Translations under genes and position numbers: made by a program | Shown: one piece after another, positions 8,000-16,949 of the stretch | Layout: each line of letters starts with the position of its first letter | How positions within the stretch are numbered: the first letter of the stretch is position 1 | DNA from: Dongia_B sp035539075 | GTDB taxonomy: Bacteria; Pseudomonadota; Alphaproteobacteria; Dongiales; Dongiaceae | Direction of reading: 5' to 3' | Assembly (NCBI GenBank): GCA_035539075.1 | Contig: DATLJB010000139.1 | Coordinates: 1 to 64,000 of the forward strand | DNA length: 64,000 nucleotides | The notes under the pieces: generated by a model | What the model was told of the DNA's origin: nothing | Database searches by the model: none | What the model saw: only the letters and a program-made list of their open reading frames with translations

Positions 8000-9490
8000 A
8001 TGAGTACACAGCCACGCCCGACCATTGCCTCGCTCGACGCGGATGTTCAAGCCCGCTTCGGCAAGACGATGGGCAAATTCGGCTCGTTCTTCGCCAACTG
8101 GATCAAGTTCCAGGATAATACCGACAAGCTATATATGGCGCTTGGCGACAAGGGCGAGAACTACCTGCAGTTCAAGCTGTCGCAGAACGACGTCGCATCG
8201 GCATCCGTGATCCTGGAAGTCTCCAAGGCCTATTGGGAAGAGAAGCAACAGGCGAAGCGCGTCTACACCTTCCTCAATCATGAGGACGGCGAGCAGAACG
8301 GGATTTGGCACTATCTCGCCGATTGCCTGCGCGGCAATGAAGGCCGCGAGACCATGAAGATGGCCCGCACGCTGCTGGCTCTCGATGTCGACTTCTCGCG
8401 CGCCAACAAGGCCGGCATCAGCCCGCTCGGCAAGATCCTGATGCCGACGCCGAAATGGCAGTCGATCAATGCGCTCATCCAGACCAAGCATCTGTCGCTG
8501 GAGCATATCGACCGCGCGGTGCAGGAGCGCGCCAAGGAAGAACAGATCCGCGCCCATTTCATGAGCATGATCTTCGCCAGCGACCTGGCGGAGAATCGCG
8601 GCCTCTTGAGCCAGCACGTGCTCAAGCAATCGGTCGCCTCCCAGGCCAGCAAGACGCTGCGCGAAACCACCTGCCGCCTGTTCTTCGATTACCGCAACGT
8701 CAAGGATGGCAGCACGGCCTTCCTGCAGCTGATCAGCGTCACCAATGACGGCATGTTCGAAGATCTGCTCAATCTCCTGCAGCAGAATGTCGAAGAAACC
8801 GTCGCCGGCATGGGCGTGTCCGACGTCGCCACCAAGAAGGCCTATCGCCAGGTGCTGCTGTGCCGCCGCCTCTTGAAGCGCGACAAGAATATGCGCGGCG
8901 TCCTGCTGAAGGCGCTGGCCGCGCAGAAGCACGGCCATATGCGCAAGATGATCTCGCTGCTGTTCCATGACGAGCTGCATGTCAAGAAACTGGTGCGCGG
9001 CGAGCCCGTGCGCCAGGACGTACCGGTCGATACCACCTCCCCGGCGCCGAACAACCCGCTGCTCTCCCTGCTGCTCCAGCGCGACAAGGAGAACAGCACG
9101 ATTTTCCACGCGGCCCTGTTGGAAAACGACCTGCGCGCCTTCGGCGTCTGCCTCTATGGCCTGCCGTCGAACGACGTTTATGCCATCCTGACCCGCGTCC
9201 CCAACGGCTTCGGCCTGACCCTGGTGGATATGCTCAATCCCGAAAAGGTGCGGCTCAATATGACGGCGGCCGTCCAGGCCGGCCTGGTCGATCCGGCACG
9301 CGGCAAGGAATATATGGAGAAATGCGCGGCGATCGACAAGGAAACCCGCGAATCCATCAATAACAAGCTGCAGGAGATCGGCGAGCTGGCCGAGACTTCG
9401 CGAAACGGCAAACCGCCCGAACCGAATTTCGATTTCAAGAAGCTGGCCGAGACCGCCACGCCGATGAAAAGGATCGCCGCCGCCTCATAG
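8000..9490 (+). CDS. Hypothetical protein with ankyrin-like helical repeats
   Basis: 496 residues, soluble, with no signal peptide or membrane segment. I do not recognise a named family. Several segments resemble degenerate ankyrin or other alpha-solenoid units: GIWHYLADCLRGNE...ARTLLALDVDF (about 98-130), GSTAFLQLISVTNDG, and NSTIFHAALLENDLRAFGVC (about 370-390), each a helix-turn-helix with a small-residue turn. The C-terminal 50 residues are polar and probably disordered. The start at ATG 8000 has an AGGGG about ten bases upstream; a TTG nine bases earlier is less likely. It is a single-gene unit. A protein-interaction scaffold is the most that can be inferred. Confidence 0.65.
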   Translation: MSTQPRPTIASLDADVQARFGKTMGKFGSFFANWIKFQDNTDKLYMALGDKGENYLQFKLSQNDVASASVILEVSKAYWEEKQQAKRVYTFLNHEDGEQNGIWHYLADCLRGNEGRETMKMARTLLALDVDFSRANKAGISPLGKILMPTPKWQSINALIQTKHLSLEHIDRAVQERAKEEQIRAHFMSMIFASDLAENRGLLSQHVLKQSVASQASKTLRETTCRLFFDYRNVKDGSTAFLQLISVTNDGMFEDLLNLLQQNVEETVAGMGVSDVATKKAYRQVLLCRRLLKRDKNMRGVLLKALAAQKHGHMRKMISLLFHDELHVKKLVRGEPVRQDVPVDTTSPAPNNPLLSLLLQRDKENSTIFHAALLENDLRAFGVCLYGLPSNDVYAILTRVPNGFGLTLVDMLNPEKVRLNMTAAVQAGLVDPARGKEYMEKCAAIDKETRESINNKLQEIGELAETSRNGKPPEPNFDFKKLAETATPMKRIAAAS

Positions 9491-9530
9491 GCGACTGTAT
9501 TCCTCGCCGGCGCCGTCGATGCGAGGCAAC

Positions 9531-9584
9531 GCGATAAGCCAAGCGGATAGCGAGCGATAAGTAGCGAAAATAGTCACCGATAAG
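9531..9584 (+). repeat. Three direct repeats (CGATAAG) at exact 23-base spacing
   Basis: GCGATAAG at 9531-9538 and 9554-9561 and CCGATAAG at 9577-9584 start exactly 23 bases apart, roughly two helical turns, so the copies face the same side of the DNA. They lie 70-120 bases before the ClC gene start, where a regulator or polymerase could bind. Confidence 0.5.
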
Positions 9585-9651
9585 TGATGGCCGGCACGCC
9601 GCCGCCTCCATGTGATGCTCGCATGGGTGGTCAAGGCCATGCTAGGGTCGG

Positions 9652-11514
9652 ATGCATCGCATCAGTACAGTCGCCATGCTCAGCATCAGCAAGCCCTTTC
9701 GCGCCACCCAATCCGGCCTGTTTCGGTTCATTCTGTTGCAGTGGCGACTACTTTTACGATCATTCTCAAGATCCGAAGCGCGCGGAAATCGCCTTATCCG
9801 CTTTGCCCTGGCGGGATTGATCGGCATTGCCGCCGGTCTCGTCGTCGCCTTGCTCGATGCCATTGTCGGCCTGATGCATCATTACCTCTTCAACCTCGAA
9901 GGGACGCATCTCAGCGATGCCGAGATTGTCGATCACTGGCGCCTTCTGGCGTTGCCGGTGGCCGGCGGCCTGGCAGTCGGCGTCAGCACCTGGCTGATCA
10001 AGCGGTGGCGGCCGCGCGACGTAGTCGACGCGATCGAAGCGAACGCCTTGTTCGGCGGCCGCATGTCGGTCGGCGACAGCCTCGGCCTCGTCCTCTTGAC
10101 CATTTTGTCCGGCGGCTTCGGCGCCTCGGTCGGATTGGAAGCCGCCTATACCCAGCTCAGCGCCAGCCTCGGCTCGCGGCTCGGCCTTATCCTGAAGCTG
10201 CGCCGCGAAGACATCCGCGTGCTGGTAGGCTGTGGCGCCGCCGGCGCCATCGCCGCGGCCTTCAACGCGCCCTTGGCCGGATCCTTCTACGCCTTTGAAC
10301 TGGTCATCGGCAGCTACACGCTCGATAACCTCGTGCCGATCGGCATCGCCGCGCTGATGGGCGGCTTCACCGAGCGCTGGCTGTTCGGCACCGAACCGAT
10401 CTTTGTGGTGCAGGGCGCCTTGCAGTTGCAGACCCATGATTATTACGCCTTTGCCGTTCTCGGCCTGCTCAGCGCCTTGCTCGGCATCGCCGTCATGGTC
10501 GGCGTCACCCGCACCGAGGCCTGGTTCAAGCAATGGAAGACGCCGATCTGGCTGCGCCCGGTGGTGGGCGGCCTCGTCGTCGGCCTTCTGGCCCAAGGTT
10601 TCCTGCCGGTCCTGAGCAGCGGCCATGGCGCCATCCTGCACAATATCCGCGAGGGCTATTCGCTGCCCTTCCTCCTGGCCCTGGTGGTGGCGAAGATCAT
10701 CGCCTCCGCCATTTCGATCGGCACCGGCTTTCGCGGCGGGCTGTTCAGTTCATCGCTGTTCCTCGGCAGCCTGGTCGGCAGCGCCGCCGCGCTGATCATG
10801 CAATTGCTGCTGCCGAGCGTGCCTGCCGATCCGCAGACCTATATGCTGGTCGGCATGGGCGCCGTGGCCGCCGCCATCATCGGTGCGCCCATCACCATGA
10901 TTCTGCTGGTGCTGGAAACGACGGGCGATTTTTCCGTCAGTATCGGCGTGATGGTGGGCGTGATCGTCGCCGCCGCCGTGGTGCGCCACTGGTTCGGCTA
11001 TTCCTTCGCCACCTGGCGCTTCCATCTGCGCGGCATGCAGATCCGCGGCGCCGAGGATATCGGCTGGATCAACGAGCTGAAAGTGGGCCGCCTGATGCGG
11101 CGCGACCCAAAGGTCATCCGGGTCGACAGTCCCCTGAGCACCTTGCGGCAGGCTTTCCTGCTTGGCAGCACGCGCCAGGCCTTCGCCATCGATACCGATA
11201 ACCGGCTGGTCGGCGTGGTGGATATCGCCGAGGCGCATTCTCCCGATACGATCGCGGATGACAAGAAGGTGACGGTGCGCGATCTCGTGCGGTCGGATAC
11301 GACTTTCCTGCTGCCGATGGAAAACCTGCGCACGGCGCTGCAGCGCTTCAAGGCGGCGGCGGTCGAGGTGCTGCCGGTGATCAGCGATGTGCATGAACGC
11401 CGCGTTCTCGGCTATCTCACCGAGCAATATGCCCTGCGCCGCTACAGCGAGGAATTGGAGCGCCGTCGCGCCGCCGGCGACGACAGCGGCCTGTTCGCGC
11501 CCGGCATCCGTTGA
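9652..11514 (+). CDS. ClC-family chloride channel/transporter with C-terminal CBS domains
   Basis: 620 residues: about ten hydrophobic segments forming the ClC membrane domain (about 45-450) and a cytoplasmic tail with a CBS pair (about 475-600, RLMRRDPKVIRVDSPLSTL and the VLPVISDVHERRVLGYLT segment). ClC proteins move chloride or other anions, as channels or proton antiporters. The gating-glutamate loop is GLEAA (Glu163) instead of the canonical GREGP, the first filter motif GSGIP is not recognisable, and the third reads GGLFSSS rather than GxFxP, so the ion selectivity may be atypical. The ATG at 9652 follows AGGGTCGG; a second ATG lies 24 bases later. rlmH starts 60 bases downstream. Confidence 0.85.
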   Translation: MHRISTVAMLSISKPFRATQSGLFRFILLQWRLLLRSFSRSEARGNRLIRFALAGLIGIAAGLVVALLDAIVGLMHHYLFNLEGTHLSDAEIVDHWRLLALPVAGGLAVGVSTWLIKRWRPRDVVDAIEANALFGGRMSVGDSLGLVLLTILSGGFGASVGLEAAYTQLSASLGSRLGLILKLRREDIRVLVGCGAAGAIAAAFNAPLAGSFYAFELVIGSYTLDNLVPIGIAALMGGFTERWLFGTEPIFVVQGALQLQTHDYYAFAVLGLLSALLGIAVMVGVTRTEAWFKQWKTPIWLRPVVGGLVVGLLAQGFLPVLSSGHGAILHNIREGYSLPFLLALVVAKIIASAISIGTGFRGGLFSSSLFLGSLVGSAAALIMQLLLPSVPADPQTYMLVGMGAVAAAIIGAPITMILLVLETTGDFSVSIGVMVGVIVAAAVVRHWFGYSFATWRFHLRGMQIRGAEDIGWINELKVGRLMRRDPKVIRVDSPLSTLRQAFLLGSTRQAFAIDTDNRLVGVVDIAEAHSPDTIADDKKVTVRDLVRSDTTFLLPMENLRTALQRFKAAAVEVLPVISDVHERRVLGYLTEQYALRRYSEELERRRAAGDDSGLFAPGIR

Positions 11515-11574
11515 CCTCTTCCCGCTCGCCATATACCGGTTGCTAAGAGGCTCTCAGCCGGAACGAGGTGGATC

Positions 11575-12048
11575 ATGAAGCTACGCCTGCTGGCCGTGGG
11601 CCGGGCGGGAACCAGGCGCCCCGAAATCGCCTTGATCGAGGAATACCGTCAACGCCTCACTTGGCCGTTCACGATCCAGGAGGTCGAGGAAAAGCGTCCC
11701 TTGCCACCCGCTGCCTTGAAAAAGCGCGAAGGCGAGTTGTTGCTGGCCGCATTGGACAACAGCAGATCCGGTCGTCAGGTCGCTGTCGTCCTGGATGAAA
11801 GAGGCCGCAACCTGGCCAGCCGCGACTTCGCCGCGAAGATCGGCACTTGGCGCGATGACGGGGTCGGCGAGATCGTCTTTCTGATCGGTGGCGCCGATGG
11901 CCATGACGAGGCCGTACGGGCGCGGGCCGATCTGCTGCTGTCGCTCGGCGCCATGACCTGGCCTCACCAGCTGGTGCGGGTAATGCTGGCCGAGCAGCTC
12001 TACCGCGCCCAGCAGATCCTCGCCGGCCATCCCTACCATCGGGACTAG
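11575..12048 (+). CDS. rlmH: 23S rRNA (pseudouridine1915-N3)-methyltransferase RlmH
   Basis: 157 residues, normal length for this SPOUT-class methyltransferase, which methylates pseudouridine 1915 in helix 69 of 23S rRNA in assembled 70S ribosomes. Diagnostic segments are the N-terminal MKLRLLAVGRAG, VVLDERGRNLASRDFA, the SAM-binding knot FLIGGADGHD, and the C-terminal MTWPHQLVRVMLAEQLYRA followed by HPYHRD. In many alphaproteobacteria it follows nadD and rsfS; here the upstream gene is the ClC channel instead. gpmI follows after about 100 bases. Confidence 0.95.
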   Translation: MKLRLLAVGRAGTRRPEIALIEEYRQRLTWPFTIQEVEEKRPLPPAALKKREGELLLAALDNSRSGRQVAVVLDERGRNLASRDFAAKIGTWRDDGVGEIVFLIGGADGHDEAVRARADLLLSLGAMTWPHQLVRVMLAEQLYRAQQILAGHPYHRD

Positions 12049-12151
12049 AATCCGGCTAGGATCGGGCCCGAAATCCCGCTGCCGGCCTGCCGCCGAACAG
12101 TTCCGAACCGCCAAATCCGGCCGACAGGCCTGCCAGAACAGATAGGAAGCC

Positions 12152-13765
12152 ATGAGTCAGACCGCATCCTCCAGCGCCACATCGTCCCGGCCGAAGCCCG
12201 TCGTCCTCTGCATCCTGGATGGCTGGGGGCATCGCGACGAGATCGCCGATAACGCGGTCGACCAGGCGGTGACGCCGAACTGGCATGCCCTGGAACGTGA
12301 CTGCCCCCAGAGCCTGGTCGACGCCTCCGAATTGCATGTCGGCCTGCCGAGCGGTCAGATGGGCAATTCCGAGGTCGGCCATATGAATCTCGGCGCCGGC
12401 CGGGTCGTCATGCAGGACCTGCCGCGGATCGATAAGGCCGTCGCCAATGGCGAGCTCGCCCGCAATCCGGAACTGACCAAGTTCATTGCCAAGCTGAAGG
12501 CAGAGGGCGGTGCCTGCCATCTGCTGGGCCTGCTGTCGCCGGGTGGCGTCCATGCCCATCAGGATCATATCGTTGCCCTGGCGAAGATCATCGACCAGGC
12601 GGGCATACAGGTCTATCTGCACGCTTTCCTCGATGGCCGCGACACCCCGCCCTCCAGCGCCAGGCAATATGTCGCGGATGTGGTAGCCGCGCTGGGCGGC
12701 AGTAAGGTGAAATTCGGCACCGTGGGCGGCCGCTATTTCGGCATGGACCGCGACAAGCGCTGGGACCGGGTCGAGCTGGCTTACGATTCCTTCCTCGGCC
12801 AGTCCGCCTTCGCGGCAGCGGATGCGCCGGCGGCGGTGGCTGCGGCCTATGCGCGAGGCGAGACCGATGAATTCGCCAAGCCGACGGTGATTGCCGGCTT
12901 TCCCGGCATGCGCGACGGCGACGGCCTGCTGATGGCGAATTTCCGCGCCGACCGCGCCCGCCAGATTCTCACCGTGCTGGTCGATCCGACCTTCGACGGC
13001 TTTGCCCGCAAGCGGGTCGTCAAATTCGGCGCGCTCCTTGGCATGGTGGAATATTCGACGGCGCTGGCCAAGTTCATGCCGTGCCTGTTCCCGCCCGCGG
13101 AACTGACCAATACCCTGGGTGAAATCGTCTCCAAGGCCGGCCTCAAGCAGCTGCGGATCGCCGAGACCGAGAAATACGCCCATGTCACCTTCTTCTTCAA
13201 TGGCGGCGAGGAGCGCCTCTTTCCCGGCGAGGAGCGCATTCTGGTGCCGTCGCCGAAAGTCGCGACCTATGACCTGAAACCGGAAATGTCGGCGGATGAA
13301 GTGACCGACAAGCTGGTGGCGGCGATCGAGAGCGACCAGTTCGACCTGATTGTCGTCAATTACGCCAATACCGACATGGTCGGCCATAGCGGCATTCTCG
13401 GTGCCGCCATCAAGGCGGTGGAAGCGGTTGATCGCTGCCTCGGCCGGCTGCGCGCCGCCGTGGAGGCGAAGGGCGGCGCCCTGGTGATCACCGCCGATCA
13501 TGGCAATGCCGAGATGATGCGCGACCCACAGACCGGCGAAGCGCATACCGCCCATACGCTCAACCGCGTGCCTTTCGTCGTTGTCAGCAACGAAGGCAGA
13601 GCGATCAAGTTGCGGGACGGCCAACTGGCCGATGTCGCGCCGACTATTCTGCAACTGCTGCATCTGCCGCAGCCGAAGGAGATGACAGGCCATTCGCTGA
13701 TTGCCGCGGCAGGCGACGAGGCGGCGCAGCAACGCGCCGGTGATCGCAACCGCGCCTCGGCTTGA
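12152..13765 (+). CDS. gpmI: 2,3-bisphosphoglycerate-independent phosphoglycerate mutase
   Basis: 537 residues. It interconverts 3- and 2-phosphoglycerate in glycolysis and gluconeogenesis using two manganese ions and a phosphoserine. CILDGWGHR binds the first metal, GQMGNSEVGHMNLGAGR contains the nucleophile Ser73, LDGRDTPPSSA and FRADRARQI bind substrate, and ITADHGNAEMM with AHTLNRVPF near the C-terminus complete the metal site. The ATG has AGGAAG immediately upstream. The stop codon is close to the next gene (envC), consistent with one transcript. Confidence 0.96.
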   Translation: MSQTASSSATSSRPKPVVLCILDGWGHRDEIADNAVDQAVTPNWHALERDCPQSLVDASELHVGLPSGQMGNSEVGHMNLGAGRVVMQDLPRIDKAVANGELARNPELTKFIAKLKAEGGACHLLGLLSPGGVHAHQDHIVALAKIIDQAGIQVYLHAFLDGRDTPPSSARQYVADVVAALGGSKVKFGTVGGRYFGMDRDKRWDRVELAYDSFLGQSAFAAADAPAAVAAAYARGETDEFAKPTVIAGFPGMRDGDGLLMANFRADRARQILTVLVDPTFDGFARKRVVKFGALLGMVEYSTALAKFMPCLFPPAELTNTLGEIVSKAGLKQLRIAETEKYAHVTFFFNGGEERLFPGEERILVPSPKVATYDLKPEMSADEVTDKLVAAIESDQFDLIVVNYANTDMVGHSGILGAAIKAVEAVDRCLGRLRAAVEAKGGALVITADHGNAEMMRDPQTGEAHTAHTLNRVPFVVVSNEGRAIKLRDGQLADVAPTILQLLHLPQPKEMTGHSLIAAAGDEAAQQRAGDRNRASA

Positions 13766-13777
13766 TGATTCTTGTCC

Positions 13778-15289
13778 GTGACTTCTTCCGATAGGCGCCA
13801 GCGGGCCCGGGGGCAATTGCAGCGCGGCGCGGCGCGCGCCCGTTCTGCGCATCCGGGCTTTCGGCTTTCCGGCCTCGGCATGATCGCGGCCCGAGCGATC
13901 TGTGCCCGAGCGATCTGTGCCGGGGCGATCTGTGCCGGGGCGATCTGCCTCGACGCTGCTTCGGCCATGGCGCAATCGAGCCAGGATCTGGAAACGCTGC
14001 ACCAGCAGATCGAGCAGGGCAAGGCCCAGGCAACAGCCTTGCAGAAGCAGGCCGATGACCTCGGCCGGCAGATCAACCAGCTCCAGGACGCCCTCGTGAA
14101 ATCGGCCCAGTCGGTGCAGGATTCCGAGCAGCAGGCCTCCGATCTGGAAGCGACCTTGCAATCCCTGACCGATGAAGAGAAACGCAAGACCGATGAACTG
14201 GCGGCGCGGCGCCAGCAGATGACCGAAACCCTGATGGCGCTGGAGCGGCTGTCCGTCCAACCGGCGCAGGCGGCGCTCTTCGCCGACCGCTCGGCGGTGG
14301 ACCAGGCCCGCACGGCCAGCCTGCTGAGCCTGATCGTGCCGCAGCTCGACCGGCGGGCGAACGTCCTGAAGGCGCAATTGTCCGATCTGCATGACCTCCA
14401 TGATCAGATCGTCGACCGGCGCGAGCGCCTGAGCGTCACGCTCGGAACACTTGCGACGCAGAATCAGCGCCTGGCCGCTTTGATCGAACAGAAGTCGAAA
14501 CTGCAAAAATCGACTTTGGCGCAAAGTGCCGCGACCCAGGACAAGATGCAGGAACTGGCCAATCAGGCGCAGAGCCTGAAGGACCTTCTCGACCGGCTCG
14601 ATCGCGCCCGACAGGAAGAGGCGGCGAAGCAGGAGGCCGCCCGGCAGGCGGCAGCGGCAGAGGAAGCAAAGCGCCAGGATGCGACCCGCAAGGCCTCGCG
14701 GCGGCCGGCAGCACCGGGCGATGAGGCCGATAGCGGGGGCGACACGGCCCCGAGCGGCCTCAGCGCCGCCGGCCTTGTCGCCAATGCCAAGGCGCAAGAC
14801 GCCGCGCGGCGCTTTCCCGATGCCGCCGCTCCCGGCAGCGGCGTCCGCGTTCCGGTGCGCGGGACACTGGTATCAGGCTTCGGGAGTGCCACCACAGATT
14901 TATCTCAGGCCCGCGGTATCGTCCTGCAAACCAGGCCGCAGGCCCAGGTTGTCGCGCCTTTTGACGGCAAGATCGTCTTTCAGGGACCTTTCAGGTCCTA
15001 TGGGCAAATATTGATCATTGAACATCCGGGCGGCTATCATACGGTTCTTGCCGGATTGGGCCGGGTCGACGCTGTTGTTGGGCAATGGCTGCGGACTGGC
15101 GAACCAGTCGGCATCATGGGAATGTCCGGCGGGGCGGTGACCGATGCGGGGCAATCGGTCGGCGGCCCGGATAGCTCGAATCAGGACCACCCGAAATTAT
15201 ATGTAGAGCTGCGCCACAACGGTCAGCCGGTGGATCCGGCGCCGTGGTTCGGCAGTCTAACTCGTGTTGATAACAGCGAAGGTCAGTAA
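13778..15289 (+). CDS. envC: EnvC-like murein hydrolase activator (degenerate LytM domain)
   Basis: About 503 residues. A hydrophobic signal segment ending ASAMA-QSS (around residues 60-68) is followed by a long coiled coil (about 70-300, heptads rich in Gln, Glu, Lys) and a C-terminal LytM/M23 domain. That domain lacks the zinc-binding histidines (no HxxxD, and LYVEL replaces HxH), as in EnvC proteins, which do not cut murein but activate amidases at the septum. The signal segment is built from four 15-base repeats (separate entry). The start is uncertain: GTG 13778 (or TTG 13772) close to gpmI, or ATG 13880 giving a conventional signal peptide and 469 residues. Confidence 0.88.
   Translation: MTSSDRRQRARGQLQRGAARARSAHPGFRLSGLGMIAARAICARAICAGAICAGAICLDAASAMAQSSQDLETLHQQIEQGKAQATALQKQADDLGRQINQLQDALVKSAQSVQDSEQQASDLEATLQSLTDEEKRKTDELAARRQQMTETLMALERLSVQPAQAALFADRSAVDQARTASLLSLIVPQLDRRANVLKAQLSDLHDLHDQIVDRRERLSVTLGTLATQNQRLAALIEQKSKLQKSTLAQSAATQDKMQELANQAQSLKDLLDRLDRARQEEAAKQEAARQAAAAEEAKRQDATRKASRRPAAPGDEADSGGDTAPSGLSAAGLVANAKAQDAARRFPDAAAPGSGVRVPVRGTLVSGFGSATTDLSQARGIVLQTRPQAQVVAPFDGKIVFQGPFRSYGQILIIEHPGGYHTVLAGLGRVDAVVGQWLRTGEPVGIMGMSGGAVTDAGQSVGGPDSSNQDHPKLYVELRHNGQPVDPAPWFGSLTRVDNSEGQ
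13891..13950 (+). repeat. Four tandem 15-base repeats in the envC signal peptide
   Basis: Units at 13891-13905 and 13906-13920 are identical (CCGAGCGATCTGTGC), 13921-13935 and 13936-13950 start with CGGGGCGATCTG. In frame they encode four copies of a five-residue block (A-R/G-A-I-C) that forms the hydrophobic core of the signal peptide. Repeat-number changes would lengthen or shorten that core in steps of five residues. Confidence 0.9.
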
Positions 15290-15292
15290 AGC

Positions 15293-16729
15293 ATGTTCCG
15301 ATCGACCCTACTTATCGCAACCGCCCTGTCCGTCGGCCTTGCCGTCGGTACCTTCGCCTTGCGACCGCATTTCGTCAGCGCCGACACCAAGCCGGCCGAC
15401 ACCTATGAGCAGCTCAACCTGTTCGGCGACGTCTTCGAACGCGTCCGCTCCAGCTATGTCGAACCGGTCAGCGACGACAAGCTGATCGAATCCGCCATCA
15501 ACGGCATGCTGAGTTCGCTCGACCCGCATTCCAGCTATATGAACGCCAAGGACTTCGCCGATATGCAGGTGCAGACCAAGGGCGAGTTCGGCGGCCTCGG
15601 CATCGAGGTCACGATGCAGGACGGGCTGGTGAAGGTGGTCTCGCCGATGGACGGAACACCGGCGGCCCAGGCCGGCATCCAGGCGGGCGACTTGATCTCA
15701 GCGATCGACAACGATCCGGTGATGGGCCTTAGCCTCAACGACGCCGTCGAGAAGATGCGCGGCGAGGTCGGTTCCAGCATCAAGCTGACGATTGTCCGCG
15801 GCACCAAGGATCCCTTCGACGTGACGTTGAAGCGGGCGGTCATCGCCGTGAAGTCGGTGCGCTGGGAGCTGGAAGAAGGCAATATCGGCTATGTACGCAT
15901 CTCCAGCTTCACTGAAAAGACCGATTCCGGGCTGCGCGACGCCATCGCCAAGCTCAACGACGCCACCCAGAACAAGCTGAACGGCCTCATTCTCGATCTC
16001 CGCAATAATCCGGGCGGCCTGCTCGATCAGGCGATCAACGTCTCCGACGATTTCCTCGACAAGGGCGAGATCGTCTCGACGCGCGGCCGCAATCCCGATG
16101 AGGCGCAGCGCTGGAATGCCGAACCCGGCGACCTGATGAACGGCAAGCCGATCGTCGTGCTGATCAATGGCGGTTCGGCCTCGGCCTCGGAAATCGTCTC
16201 CGGCGCGCTGCAGGATCATCATCGCGCCATCCTGCTCGGGACCCGCTCCTTCGGTAAGGGCTCGGTGCAGTCGGTCATTCCCATCGCCAATCACGGCGCC
16301 ATCCGACTGACCACGGCGCGCTATTACACGCCGTCCGGCCGCAGCATCCAGGCCAAGGGGATCGAGCCCGACCTGCCGGTCGAGCAGGCCAAGATCGAGG
16401 AGATCGACAACGACAACAGCCGGCATGAATCCGATCTGAAGGGCGCGCTGTCCAATAAGGGCGGCACGGCACCTACCGATGCGACGCCGGCGCCAGCGCC
16501 GGCGGATCAAGGCAACGGCGCCAAGCCGGACAGCAATGCCAATCCGCAGAACAAGGACGCCACGACCAAGGCGGCCGCAGCCGGCAAGCCCGCCGACCAG
16601 GCCAACAAGAAGCCTTATGTCGGATCGGAGAAGGAACCCATCACCGCTCCGGATAAGGATTACCAGCTCGGCCGCGCCCTGGATCTCCTGAAGGGTCTCG
16701 CTTTGGTGCAGGCCCAGAAGGCCGGCTGA
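15293..16729 (+). CDS. ctpA: Carboxy-terminal processing protease (S41 family)
   Basis: 478 residues: an N-terminal signal or anchor (about 4-22), a helical segment ending MLSSLDPHSSYM, a PDZ domain (about 95-175, GGLGIEVTMQDG) and the S41 catalytic domain. The catalytic dyad is Ser297 in GGSASASEIVSGAL and Lys322 in SFGKGSVQ. Such periplasmic proteases cut the C-termini of envelope proteins, including murein hydrolases and their partners, which fits the position right behind envC (3-base gap). The last 100 residues are a low-complexity Ala/Pro/Asp/Lys linker. A strong hairpin terminator follows. Confidence 0.95.
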   Translation: MFRSTLLIATALSVGLAVGTFALRPHFVSADTKPADTYEQLNLFGDVFERVRSSYVEPVSDDKLIESAINGMLSSLDPHSSYMNAKDFADMQVQTKGEFGGLGIEVTMQDGLVKVVSPMDGTPAAQAGIQAGDLISAIDNDPVMGLSLNDAVEKMRGEVGSSIKLTIVRGTKDPFDVTLKRAVIAVKSVRWELEEGNIGYVRISSFTEKTDSGLRDAIAKLNDATQNKLNGLILDLRNNPGGLLDQAINVSDDFLDKGEIVSTRGRNPDEAQRWNAEPGDLMNGKPIVVLINGGSASASEIVSGALQDHHRAILLGTRSFGKGSVQSVIPIANHGAIRLTTARYYTPSGRSIQAKGIEPDLPVEQAKIEEIDNDNSRHESDLKGALSNKGGTAPTDATPAPAPADQGNGAKPDSNANPQNKDATTKAAAAGKPADQANKKPYVGSEKEPITAPDKDYQLGRALDLLKGLALVQAQKAG

Positions 16730-16806
16730 GGCAGCCAGCCGCCGGGTCAGCCACCGGGTGCCGGGAAAAATCCACCCGGTCGCCCGGCAAATGAAGCAAG
16801 CGGACC

Positions 16807-16847
16807 AGCCCGGATCGGCGATAAAGCGCTGATCCGGGCTGTTTTGT
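16807..16847 (+). terminator. Rho-independent terminator after ctpA
   Basis: AGCCCGGATC (16807-16816) pairs perfectly with GATCCGGGCT (16831-16840) and is followed by GTTTTGT. The 14-base loop can itself form a short stem. Confidence 0.75.
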
Positions 16848-16949
16848 CCCGCTAAACCCAACCCGCTCCCACGGCACGTTTCTTGCTGCGGATTCGTGAC
16901 AGCATCGGACCCGAGCATGGGACCGGCGGAGCGAGGCGGAGGCGGCTCG

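Noticed and set aside
12056..14797. 913-residue open frame antisense to gpmI and envC
   Set aside because: Same shadow effect; it crosses two real genes and shows no motif.
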